64,000 nt of DNA. It comes from Kappaphycus alvarezii. Its lineage: Eukaryota; Rhodophyta; Florideophyceae; Gigartinales; Solieriaceae. Shown here one piece after another: positions 1 to 13,300 of this stretch (position 1 is the stretch's first letter; the number at the start of each line of letters is the position of its first letter). The notes beneath the pieces were generated by a model. That model was not told the origin of the DNA and did not search any database. It saw only the letters and a program-made list of their open reading frames with translations. The translations under genes and the position numbers were made by a program. The stretch spans positions 186,001 through 250,000 of the forward strand of contig NADL03000709.1 of assembly GCA_002205965.3 (NCBI GenBank), written 5' to 3'.

Positions 1-3000
1 TAATACCGCAGTTTCTGTATGAACGCCTTGTTAAGCGCACCTTTTGGCCATTCCCCTAGGGTTGGTACACTGCAATGTAAATAGATTTAACCCTATGGGT
101 TGATAAAATGCAGGGAATAACTAGGATAAAAATTGCGGTCCATTTGCCGGGAGAAAATAAACCCGCAAACTGTGCGGGTACACATTATGGGACAGAAACA
201 CCTACAGTTCCATTTTCTCCGTAATATACCTTAGAGAGATGATAATTTAGAATTTGGATAATCTATCGATGATTACTATAGCATTGTGGTTCCCCTCACT
301 GGTGGGAGCGGAACCTGGTGGTCAATGGAGTGACACACGCTGCCGGGAAAAACCTCAGGTAGTTCTGGTGTCGCCGAATGATACCACGATTAGAGCCCAG
401 CATTCGCAGTCCTCTACAGTCTTGAACACTTCCGTCTCGATATGGGAAGGTAAGACTCCTGCCTTTAGGTGTAATGGATTATAGATCTAATGACTGGAAG
501 GCGGGCTTCTAGTATTGGACCGCAGAAAATATCCGAGCTCTTAAGGTTTTGGGGATGATCCCTGCAGGATATCATGAAATTATGAAGCTCGGGCTAATAT
601 GCCGCTCGCACACAGGTGGAACTTTTATTCATCATCATCAACTAGATGCGCCATCTTGTGACGCCAGGGTCTACTTCTTGCTGTCAAAGCATCTCTATGG
701 TTATTTACGGACATTCACAGAAGGCAATTGCCTTTTCTGAAACCTGTGAGAATGCTGCATTAAACAAAAGGCTACGTGTAGTCTCTACGGAAAAACAAAG
801 GATCTATTCATCTAGATGGTAATGATCAACCCCATCTGTGACTAGCTTTTAAATGGCTTCAAACGAATTCTGCTTCATTTCAAGGTTGTATCACAACTAG
901 AAATCGAATTTCGCCAATCGGATTTGTCACCGCGCCAAATAGATCGTACAATCCGTAAGTTTCAGTATACACTGTAACTGTTGATGATATGTACGCATTA
1001 AAAAGCGTGAAACTTCCAAAAACTGACGTAATGTAATAAAGCAAAACCACGCGAGCTTTCTTTTGGTGTAAATTTAACTCCGCTCCGGCTTCGAAAGTGT
1101 ACAGCTCCAATATCCGATAGGAAGCAGTTCTCCCAAAGTTTGCTCCTGAAGGAGATAGCGGCTTATTTAGAGATCGCACAAATCAGTATCAAAGTAGAAA
1201 ATTCGACCTTCCTTTTGGAGAGCGAGCACTGGGGGGGAAGTCAGGGCTTTCCGTAGCTCCACGAAGGCGTCCAGCTCCCCTATGAATAGCGCGTTAAAAC
1301 CGAAAGCCTGATAATTTTACAACTCGCGCCTGAGCAGTTGGAAGGTGCCGGCATAGTCGCGGGCGAACATTCGATAGACGTTCTAAACGCCCAGAAAGGA
1401 TCAAAGCTCCGTTTGGTACCGTGGCGGTCACGCTTTCTCTCTACACCAGTTAAAGCTTCCACTCATGAACTAAGTGGCTTAAGAAGTCGACGCAGTTCTC
1501 AGAGACACTGATTTTCTTCAATTGAAATAACACAGAAGCATTTTTGAAGAGTTTGAGTGCTGTTCGGAGATAATCGAAATGTGTTCACTTAACTTGCAGT
1601 AAACGGTACCGCATCTAAATAGAGGAGAGTATACTGCCACTTGCCCCTAGATTGTATGATTTAGATGTTCCATGACTCAAAAGATATAGAACGCGAAATT
1701 TGCAACCCCGAGTGGAAGTTGAAAGCCACTTTATCCACATCAACGGCCTAAACGAATACTTTGCAGTCCCTGATGTTGCAATCCAGTACAAAGATCACCT
1801 CGTAATCCCCCAAAAAATTGGTGAATGTGGGGTGTTAAGGGCACACGAGCAGATCTAGGTAGAACTGTTGTTGAAACGTTGGTTGAGGCTGGCTGGTCTA
1901 CGCCGGCTGCTGAAAAGCATGGTTTATTTAGAACATAAGATAGCTACAAACTAAAGGAGAATGCAGTCTAGCAGAAGCTAATTCCAAGGTTTTCCGGTAA
2001 AACAGCCCTGGCGGTATCGTAAGTAGCGCTTTCAGAATTGCAGTCATCACGAGTGATATACTCTGACAAGATGTAAGAAATACATAAGTCCAGGTGGCAT
2101 GGGATAGCAGGATAACTTTTGATTGGTAAAGCAATGACATAATATACCAGTGTGCAACTCGCCCGTAACCATTACAAGTGTACCAATGTGGTCAAACGCT
2201 GTGTTCAGAACTGTAAGGAAAGTGTAATGACAGCAAAGTGCCTATTAGCCCTGGTTGTAAGGTTACCAGTGGTTTGAATCTACAGTACAGTAGGGTAGAT
2301 GCAATGAATTCGTGTAAAGCTGTAAGGTAATTGAAGTAAAATACAACAATGCACTTGTCTAATCAGGGGACGGGATACGATTCGCCAACCGTTAAGGAAT
2401 TCTGTCGGCGTTAATCTACGCAGAACATGATTGATACATCAGATTTAAGGATTAGCACCAAACTTATTGTGTATAAGGCGTGAGAACGCTAGATGACTCC
2501 TCCGTGAAGCATTCGCTCAACTTCTTGACGCTAAAAACACCGTCCGCTAATGCCATAGCTATAGGGTTGCTGGTAAACTGAGGCGCTGACCATATTTTCA
2601 GGAAAATTATTTGTTTTATCGCCTTAACAGTTCTCAGTTTCCCCTACCATATGGTATTCAACTCGGTCATGAATTCGGCCAACTGTTGGCGTTCTTTGCC
2701 GCATATTGACTCTATGTGGACTCCGTCTTTCCAATGGAGTGCTGTATTACCATATAGCTAATCTGGTGTCAGATCCTCCGACTCCTGCTCCTCCCATTGA
2801 GCGAAAATATCCTCTAGGACAGATAGGAAATTTATTAAAATTTGACTGTTGTGCAGTGAACCCCTTCCGGGGGCTGAAATCCATTATCCATACAGGGATT
2901 GCTTACGCTAGGATGACATCGCGGAATCCTTTTGCCATTCAAAGGTGGTGTGAAACTATCGTGCTTGGGTTATTGCGTTTTATCTTTAATCCTACGATCT

Positions 3001-6000
3001 CCACTTGGACTAGGACCACCGTTTGGTGCACATGGGGGATACTCTTGAGCCTGGTGATCCGAAACATATAAGAAGGAGTATGTGTTCTTTAATTTCGACT
3101 ATTTATCCTTACTAATGCTCTATATGATCCAATGGCGTGTGATTCTTGAAAAAGGGCTAATCTCTTCCTCAGCAGAATGATCCTGAAGAACTGGTCAAAG
3201 GAGGACGCCCCCAGGATGAATTCAATTGATCGGTATTCGATCATCAATAATTGGAATCTAGGCGTTAGGCGTTAAGCAGCCAATCTGCAGGTACAACGGG
3301 GTGACTCCTAAAGAACGCAAGGGTTTCTAGGTTCTTATATGATCTCGGTGGAATCCAAATAAGTCGTAACATAAGATCTCTAACATGGCATAAAATTTCT
3401 ACTTTCACGGAATTTTGGCCTGCTCTGATATCTAAAAATCCCTTTATGTATTGTAAATACCTGCTTTTTGGAGACAAAATCATGCATACGCGGTGGTTAC
3501 TCGTCTGTAACACCATTAAATCGTTTTAATAGCGCCACGAAATCGTTATCGGCAATTATATTTTGGTGTTTCATGGCTCCTGGGGAGGTTAAACGGATGG
3601 TATTGTGCATGATACTACACAGCACAGCCGAATTTTGTACACACATAGATTTATTAGTTCATTATTATCAAAAGGGGATTTTCGTTCTTCATTGGTGTCT
3701 TCCTCGCGGTTACTCCTTTGATTCACTCCTCTTGGCGTGCCAGTACTCCCATGCTCGGTGATCAGGGCGACGTATAATAGGAAATGATCAAGAACGCGAA
3801 GGTTGGGTCTGCCGCCCCAGCGTATCCAATCAGAACAGGTTCTCCCTTCTTTCCTATAGGATACCGTGCCTTACCTCTAGGTGCACCGGAAGGTAGTCAC
3901 CCGCGAGATGTGTCGGACTCCCGCATATCCAGAACACTCTTTTGGCCTCCGGGGTCTAATTATAACAAAGAAGACCGTGAAATAAATCAGGAGCGGTCCA
4001 GTTTATGTTGCCCTCCGAAGATTTACTGTCAGAGATTCGTAGGATTACCTGAAAGACGGATGTCGACGTTTGTTGAGGAGAAGTCGGCGTCCTCTTCCAC
4101 GTCACAGCCTATAAATTTGAGAAGAAATACTCCTTGACTTTTCTTGCTCCTCTTGTGGCGTATAGAGATAGGGAATACTTTTTCAATCCCGTAGAGATGA
4201 TTTACTGGATTATCAATAGCCTTCTAACGGCAATTCCGTGAGTCCTCACCATAACTGGTGCCTGAGTCCGAATTAATTGAACTCCGAAAGTTAGTAGAAA
4301 CGCTCCCTCTGGTTTTCTTCTTCCTCCTTCCAGGAATTTAGGGCTTCTTCTTCGTACAAGAAGCATTTCCTCTCGAAAACCTTCCTAATGATCAAGATCA
4401 GACTTCGAATCCTAATAGCCTGACGGGACCCACTACCAGGGGGTCTCCGCGACTTTTGACGGCGTATCTTGTAAACGGACCTGCGGGTATAACCACCTGA
4501 GAGGTAGCTGATAACAATACGAAGGCGATCCATATTTTTTCACTTCTGCTCCTAACGCAGTGCCTCTCTTTCACAAAGGCGCTCTCAATCGTGAAGGGCA
4601 ATGCTTCGGGGAGGATCACACGGATTTTTTCATCGATATGATCTGTTTCTCCTTTGTCAAATCATTAATCCGATCTGTCGCCCATACATTGGCCCACCAC
4701 AACCGCTAGGATTTTGGGGAGAGTCTTTATTAAGTGAGCGCTAAATAGTGTCCGGGATACTCCTGTCTAATTCAGGAGTCACCAAAACAGTGAGACGGGG
4801 GCCTATTAATTCTTTAACTAATCCCAGTAGTTCTCCTGGAGCTTCGGTATTCCCTTCGCTTTCTGTTGAGATGCCTTCTCGGTAGTCCTTGACATGTGAC
4901 TGGCGTCGATCGGAAAGAGGTTCTTCCTATCAATTTATGGATGATGGATCCATCGGCTCCTGCTTTCGAGGCACCAGGGTTTTCTCGCGCAAGATGCTGA
5001 TTAAATGGCCTCATTTTGTGCAAGTGATGAAACTCAAAGCCAAATGGTGGCGAAGGAAAAGGAAGTGGTGATTTCCTTCAAAACTAATTCTCGGTAAATA
5101 GCTACTAATGGTGAAATTTGACCTTTTCGGTGTAGGCCGCCCTGAAGTTTTTGTTAAAGAAAAATTGCGTACAGTGACCAACGACGTCTTCGGTAGGCAC
5201 CAACAGAATAGATGACTAGATCGCGCGTTATTATGTGGAGAGAGAGAATTTCTCCTGTGGGATAAAAAGAGAGGAGTAACGGTTAGCGAGTGGGTCCAGT
5301 GGGCGGACGTTGAAGCAGTAGGTGTAAAGGGTTTAGATTGGATATACTAACAAAACGTCCCTTGAAAACGAAGTGGATAGTACCAAAGGGTGGGTAACTC
5401 TTTAATGCTTTACTCATCGCCAATGCAGCTCATCTAACGAGGCTAACTGCCCCAATACTTGCCTTTGCGGTGTTGTTCTCAAAAGGAAACATAGCCCCCC
5501 TTAGCGCGCTCAACTCTTTTTACTGATATTATTCTACCATACAGTTTGGCTACATTACATTGCTAAGGTACCGGCACTAAAGGTCCGCCGATGGGATCAT
5601 GCGGTCCCTCGGTACCGGCGCTCCTGCAATTGGTGCTCTGATGTCCCCAAGATGTACAGAAAGTTTTATCAATCCACTGCTTGGCTACCCTCTACGTATA
5701 TCCACCAAGAACAGTGTAATGCCCTGAATTCATTGTACCAAACTATAATTCCGCTTTTTGCGAATGTATATCAGTACTGCGATGTGCCCCAAAAAGAGAA
5801 TTATGAATATGAATACGAATAAAAGTTACAACTCCTTTACTCGTTCTATAATGGATTGGAAGCGGAGGATGAGACGAAGAGATTTAAAGGATGATAAATT
5901 TTACTCCCCTACAGGTTTATAAATTTTGGATTAAGGTGAGCTACCATTTATCTGAGAATAAAAATGTTGCAAGCGGTAATAAATCCAACATCAAAGCAAA

Positions 6001-6560
6001 TTGAGTACAATTTTGCGATAGATTGAGGGGTGAGAACAGTCAGGGCTAATGACTTGATGTTTTGCGGTGCTAATAGGCTTGCGCGGTAGGAAGCAAGATA
6101 TGAATATTATTGGAAAATGGCTGGAATACATCCCCCTCAACTTGATGAGGGGCGTTAATTAAGAGCGATTTAGGTGAAATTAGGGAGAACTGATTTAGAT
6201 GAGCTTGCGGCTTCCCCTTGGGATCAAAATAAGTCGCGAGCGAAAGTGATTTATTGGGCTGAACCAGGGGGAAAATATGTTGCACGCTGCAGACCGAATA
6301 AGATTCACGGTAGAGATGGAAGCAGGTGGAGGGTCTATGAGGATTTGTAGCTGTCCAATAAAACCTGAAGTTCTCCACAGATGAAATCATCGGAGCCCGC
6401 AGTGGCGTCAAGAAGCTAGATTCTATCCTCCGAGACTGAGGCGACGGAGACAGCACCGTTCAGGGCACGGGCATTGGATCGGAAAGATAGTAATAACGAA
6501 GAAACGGGACTTTCCGGCAATGAGAGAAACAAATGGGGATGTGACGGACGTTTAGTTCCA
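1..6560. other. Region without recognisable genes
   Basis: I read both strands here and found no domain motif that I recognise. Open frames are all about 130 codons or shorter and change frame without shared content. The longest plus-strand one (2706-3071, 121 residues) is protein-like in composition, but I can name no family. There are no LTR termini, target duplications or tandem arrays. Base composition is mixed, clearly richer in G+C than the following 14 kb. It may be long-decayed repeat DNA or intergenic DNA; I cannot tell which. Confidence 0.5.
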
Positions 6561-8906
6561 AGCTTGTGCTGTATATTCATGTATAAATATTCGTTACGAT
6601 CAAATTAAACCCATTTTAATTGTTTACTAGCAGCTTAATCAGATAATGAGCTGAAATAATATTTTCTCTTGAAGAGTAGATCGGAGAAATGTAACTAGAT
6701 GCGTCTTTGATGTTTTCTAGTGTAACATATGTCCCAAAAATGTTTGAATGGCAGTTAGCGTGGAATACGCAACTGAAATTCCCATTTTGTTTTAATCTAA
6801 TGCATTAGACCTGATAATGTGGTAAAAAATTTCGTAATTATATTTGACGCATTTTAAAGTCTCTTCAATTTGTTAGATTAGAAAAAAAAGTCATTCCTGA
6901 AGTGAAAAATTAATGTCTGTATTTCAAGATTTCATAACAGTATGACATTTTTATTGGAACCTTCAAACAAAAACATTGATTTTTTTGCATTATGTTGGTA
7001 TTATAGTAGGTGCAATTAAAAGCTAATGTTTAATATTATAAGATTGGTCAATAATTTACTGTCATCGGACATCTGGTTTTAGACTATTTTCAGTCACTGC
7101 CCAAGGGAGCCGACTGATACACAGTGATATCTGTTTAGATTCCGTCTGGTCGAAAAGCGGTCAACATATGACCTCTAAAACTATTCAATCTCCCAGATGC
7201 TCTAACGAATACTTATCATTAAGTTTGCGGGTTTAGAGAAGTAATTAAAACGACATTTTACGTCAATGATGATGAATTTGGCCATGCTTGCTCTTCAATG
7301 CGGAGATTAATTCATTTTGATTATTGACTCTACCCTGAAATGTAGTGCTACAAGATTAACTTCTATTACGGGTGATATTGATAAATAAATTACACTGTAA
7401 AAAATATGTAGTTATATCCTAATGATACTGAAAAATAGGCAAACTTGGACATCTTTATATTAATTTGAAACGTTCAAATGTCTAATCAAAACGTAATGAG
7501 AACTATAGCCACTTTTCTTCGCATAACGCGAAAAATATAGCGTGTTCTTCTTACGACGAGTTAGAACTTCAAAATTAACGTATAAGGAGTTGTATATGCG
7601 CACGTGTTATTGGTAAAATAGTTTTTATTACGGGTATTGGTGCAGGTTCCTGTCTTGTACTGCTGAAGAAATTAGTACTTTTAAACTATTGAATCAGACA
7701 TCCACATATTGTTTAGATTTCATTACCTATTGTGCTTTTTGTGGACATGAGTAAGTCTCAGCTTAGATGCGTGCAAGTATATGAGTTCCTGAGCACAAAA
7801 ATCAGTTTTTGGAATCAATAGAATTGGCTGAGGCACATTTGAAGCAATTCGTAACTTTAATTCTATTTTAAGGCACTACAAAGAATTTTCGACATAGTTC
7901 GGTGAACGAGAAGTTTTTATGAAAGGTACAGAAACTACGTTATGGAAAAAGTCAGTGTAAGACCTTTAGAAAGAGATCATGTGTTCTTCGAGCAATTATG
8001 GGAACATATGAACCGATTTTGGTGTTCCAGGATGATTCAGATTCCTGAAAAAGGTGTAGAAGAAGAAAATGAAAAATTCATGTTAGATAGGCCGAACTTG
8101 GTTGAAAATACATTTGCAGTGGTCTCAAACAGCTTCTTAAATGCTTTTGCAAGGTTTTGCACAAGTTGCAGAAGGTTTGGAGGCATAAAAATGAACCAAA
8201 AAGGCATATCTTAGTAATAAAGAGTAGGCAGAGGAAATGTAAGTAATTATCGGAATTTTTAGGATTGAATGAAGCAAAAGATTATTTATTGTACTCTAAT
8301 TTGTATCTGAGCCGTAAATATAGGCGATGTCTTTTAGCAGGTGTCAAAATATTGACTTTGGTTAAGTTACGAATTCATGGAGCATCTAGGTTTATTTACG
8401 AATGAAGCTTTTAATGAGTTTTGCGAAATCTTTCAAGAGAAAATTCTATTTTAGGATGTCACCTACACCTACTACGGGGCTCTTTTGGACTTTTAACGGG
8501 GTGTAATGGCACCATTGCAACGAGAATCAACTTGAAGAACTCCTAAAGAAATTAATAATCGTAAAGGTAACTAATGAAAGTATTGAAAGCCTTGCAATGT
8601 AAACCGGTCGAATAATTACGGTAGAAAAAACGCTCCAGATTTCGGTAAATAAATAATTAATGCAAAAATATCGACAAAAATCTCCCTAGCTAGGTTTGCA
8701 TGATTTATAACTGTCACAAATCTTTCAGTGGCCATAGATGGATTTTTTTTGGTTTATGGACATATCCCTTAAAAAATATACATAAGAAAACATCGAAAAG
8801 AGACATCATGTTATAGGGGGTTTAAATCTCAGAAAACATAAATACATATTTTTCTACCACGAATAATGTAAAGTTATGTACTTAATTGTAGTGAAAGGAA
8901 TTCATC

Positions 8907-9026
8907 CACAAAGGGAACCACCTCGGTGTAGGAGACATACTCCACCACGGAGGTACAAAAAGTTTAGTTATTGGAACCTTTGCACAAAGGCAACCTATCT
9001 TGATGTAGGAGAGACAGACCACCACG
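8907..9026. repeat. Two-copy direct repeat with GC-rich hairpin
   Basis: Two related 44-bp blocks (8907-8950 and 8983-9026) lie 76 bp apart. Both read CACAAAGG, then AACC, then TGTAGGAGA and finally CCACCACGG. The first copy folds on itself: 8920-8934 pairs with 8940-8954, with 3 mismatches in 15 and a 5-nt loop. It is a GC-rich spot inside the AT-rich island. Function unknown. Confidence 0.6.
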
Positions 9027-10183
9027 GGTGTAGACTATTTCAGACTGTTTCACAAAAATTGAAACAACACAGTATTTAAGCCAATGACGAGAGCATTCCA
9101 AATAAACTTGGAGCCATCGAGCCCCAACACCAGGAAAAATTTCCTTTGCGCACATAACCACGAAGCGCACATAATATTAATTTTACTGAAAGCTATTTAC
9201 TGTAAGCGATCAAATAATAGTTTAAAGTATGTTATTTCCGAAAAACTTGAATCAAGACATCTTTCCGGAGCTATTGTAGAAGGCTGACTACCATGAAATG
9301 TATAGAATCAGTATAAATCTCACTTAAAATGTAAAAAAATGGGAGTAGGAAACTGCAGTCTTCGACGAAGAGGAGAAGAAGAGAATATATTGAAGAGCTT
9401 TGGAAGAATTAAATAGATACCGCTGATACATGTGTATAGTTATAACTGTTATAAGAGTTTGGAAATGTCCATCAATTTGAGCGATAAGGAAGGCGTTCTA
9501 AGGGACAGTATAGGAAATATACGGTACTGCAGAAGAGAAGAACTTCTACTTATATTAAAAAGATACTTGGAATATTTAGTAATCTTATTGATACAGTGCT
9601 CACATCTCACTAGGTAAAAAAAGGTGCAAGAGAAGTTTACTATATTTCTTCGAATGTTTTAGTGGGAGTAAAACGCCAAGTAAATAGAGATATTGTTCAG
9701 ATACAGCACATCTTCATATCCTGGATCGCAATGAAAGAAGCGCGACAGGGAAACAATTAAAATATGTCTCATGTTATACCAATAAAAACGAAGCTGAAAA
9801 AAGAATACAAAATTGAAGGTATTGATTGAGAAGTAAGGAAGAATTAATATCGGTAAAATAAATGCAATAAGGCTATTGAACGTGATGTTAGTTAGTGATT
9901 GAATCATATCATAGTGAGGTGAACTTAATGCGATTGAATGAAACGCTTCAATTCACTATCAACACTATTTTAAATAATATGTTTTACATTACTGACTAAA
10001 GAGTGTCTAGTATGACTTCAACCGAGATAATTTTATTCAAATATGTTCCTGTTAAAAATTCATTGTTACTGTAGAGAAATCTATAGCAAAACATCTGCGT
10101 ATTACAAAATAAGCTACTAATTACCCTGTCTCTAGTTTGACCAATATTTAAAGAAAAATCTTTATTACGGCTTATAAAACTCA

Positions 10184-10303
10184 TTATCTATATAAATATA
10201 TAGAAAATATCTATAAATATATAGAAAATATCTATAAATATATAGAAAATATCTATAGATATCCATTAAATATCTATAAATATCTATAAATATATAGAAA
10301 ATT
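10184..10303. repeat. AT-only tandem repeat, about 21-bp unit
   Basis: A run of the unit TAGAAAATATCTATAAATATA, perfect at first and then shortened and degenerate (TATCTATAAA blocks). It is made almost only of A and T and is locally self-complementary. A typical AT minisatellite produced by slippage. Confidence 0.85.
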
Positions 10304-13300
10304 GTTTGATACACCATGAATCACAAGAATGTACAAATCGATGAGTAATTATTTCGAAAATGACTTAAAGTTGTAAATCAGGATGCTTACAGCCAAGGGA
10401 CGTTGGCTGCAGCTTAAATTAGTATTTTGTTCCATCCAACCTAATTAAAGGCAGTCTAGATACAATATAATCAGTTTACGTAAGCGTAAAGTTCACCTCT
10501 AAAGAATAAATATTTGTATGGTAAGTTACAGAAATTAATCTCCATTCTTCGATTAAATAATTAAATAGCTGGCCTAAATAAACTTAACAGTACAATATAA
10601 TAACGGTACAGACTCACTAAATTGCATGAACTTTCGGAAACATTCTACCGCTATAAAAATATTTACTTTCTATATAAAGGGCTCATTATTGCATTCAAGT
10701 CTCCATCGAACAGATCATAGACTATTAAATAGAACCAAGACGAGAAAAAACTGATTTATCTACCCAAAAAGGTCATACCTTGGCTCAGAGAAGACTGTGA
10801 AGTCCTTTCAGAAGTAAATTAGCTCTAAAGTAACACAGGAGCCTACTTGAAGCACTTCAGTAGAGGAACATAACTGAAGGGATCCGAAATTCTAAGATTG
10901 TTTTGAACTTTTATTTTCACAACGACAAGAGAAAGAGAAAAAGATAGCATAAAAGTAGAAAATATGATGGGAAAAGGTACGCATGGAGATGGTATGCTCT
11001 CATAGCCACATTCTATTACCCTACGCATCCAGAACGCTATCGGCTCTAGAAAAAGAGACATATAACTACATTATCTCTCCAAGCCAGAGTATTAAACCGC
11101 GCAAACATTCCTAAATCTTCCACGATTATGTATCGATAATTGCTTTAAACAGAAAATAGATGTATTTAGATAAATATATATTAAACGTGAAGTAGCCGTA
11201 AAAACAGCGAAAATTACAGAACTTTCAAAGACTGATGCAAATAGACATCATCTATGTAAAACATCAATCAAGTTTAGTTTTGCCTTCACTGGAACTCCGG
11301 TACATATCCGAGAAGTTGAGGCTTTTTCGAACTTCATTAAAGCAAAAGAGCCTTCATACATCGAAAAATCGGAATCTTACGCAAGTTACCCAAAAAGTAA
11401 TGTTTAAAATGAAAAATGCTGATTTTGATCAATAATAATATTTCAGCGCATCACCTTATCATATAAAGCTTCAGTAAAAATACACATAAATCATAGGAAA
11501 ATAATTAATACTCTGAGAAAAGCCGAAAAATGTAATTAGTTTCGCTTAAACCCTCCTCAGAACGTAAAGAGACATTTAACTGCATAATAAAAAAGAAACT
11601 GTACTTCAAGCACTGCGATGTTACCAGAAAAAACACAGTGATGTTATTCGGACCTATCGAACTAACGAAAGTACTGGAACCTGCACGAAAAGTGGAATAC
11701 ATACCAAATTGAAATTTAACTATAATCAAGCAGGTAGAGGGACGCCTTCTACCAGTTTTAATGGAATATAGAAAAAACTAGGCAAGAATAGTAATAAAAT
11801 GTACTTAACAGAGCCAATGAGAAAATTTATGAAAGAATCATACAAAAAATATTCAAGATAAACCAGTATTCCGAGGAATTTAAAACTGAAACTTCTTCCT
11901 GATGAAAAATTATTTTCGGGAACTGCGAAAAAATATATTGCATAATCACAGAGAAAATTAGCACGTTTAAGTGCAAAAATAGGCACTTTTTCATAATGAA
12001 AGAGGAAAATTTATCTATCTCAATTAATAATTGAAAAAAGTTATTATTATCTAGTTTTTATGCGAAGGTATGTACATCACAATCTCATCTCAAATCTTAA
12101 CATTTGCATTACTTGTCTACAAGGATCAGTAAGAACACTTCTATCTAACTTTATTTATATTGATACTCGCGCTTGTGACTTATGTTAATAAAAAGCTCTC
12201 TGAGAACAATTTTAAAGCTTTCCTGACAGAGATGACCAAAAAAAATTGTTTATTATTTTAGATGTACGTTATGGGATAAATTTAAAGGTTTTACACCAGC
12301 AGAACCACAAAATTATACATTGGTAATGCTCAAAACACTTCATGCAAAAGATCTAAAGCCAAAAAGTTTGATCAAAATGAGCACATCGGTTGAGACTCAC
12401 TTAATGATCAGGAAAAAACCAAAAAAAGTTGGAGCACCTATCCGTAAAAATAGAAAATCCTATTCGCCCGAAAAAGGTAAAAATACTCAGAGCAGAGCTA
12501 AATTTAGCCTTCTAAAAATAAATCAAATGGAAAGTCCCTACCTTAATGCAGTCTTAATTTTTGAAATCCAGAATCCGTTCCTTTCTAACAACTTGAGATA
12601 ACATAAAAAACCTGCATAACTGTCGATACTCGTAACCCTTCATTCTCCCAATTTTCTCGAGTGGCACAAATTACAGCCCAATAATTTCGTTTTATTTAGA
12701 AATTTTAGGGAACCTTGGACTGGAATAAACAGGTGTGTCATACCTTAAGTACCCAAAATCCATTACATTATTCTTCTAAAATTACCGATATTCCAAGACA
12801 GTTAAAAAGCATTCATTAAATCACAAGAATACGAACAAAAAACATGGTAAAAGAGCTTGCCGAGACATTATTTAATAAAAGACAATACAAAAAGTTCCAG
12901 AAAAATAGACGCTGCCCAAATTAAAACTCATGTGTGCCATTTAAAAATGAACCATGACAAATTTCATCAAATTTAGAAAGACAGCTCAAATATTGTAGAT
13001 AAAAATATGGAATATTTGCTTAAATTATTTATTTTTTGATAAATGTTGTCGGATAAATAGTTTATTGAGTTGAAGTATAGAACAAATACCAGAATCGGCC
13101 ACAATCAAAGCATTATTTCTACAAAATTGCCATGTTATAATCTGTAAACGATATGAACACACTAAATGTACCCATCTTGACCAGAATGACACCCAGAAGA
13201 TATGATTCAAACAAGAAAACTACCTGAAACAACCAATGAGAGATATAATGAATATTACCGTAACAGAAGCGTTTAAATTGATTTAGCAATCGGAATACTT

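Noticed and set aside
2706-3071. 121-codon plus-strand ORF in the first 6.5 kb
   Set aside because: Protein-like composition but no recognisable motif, no neighbours in frame, and chance frames of this length are expected in 64 kb.
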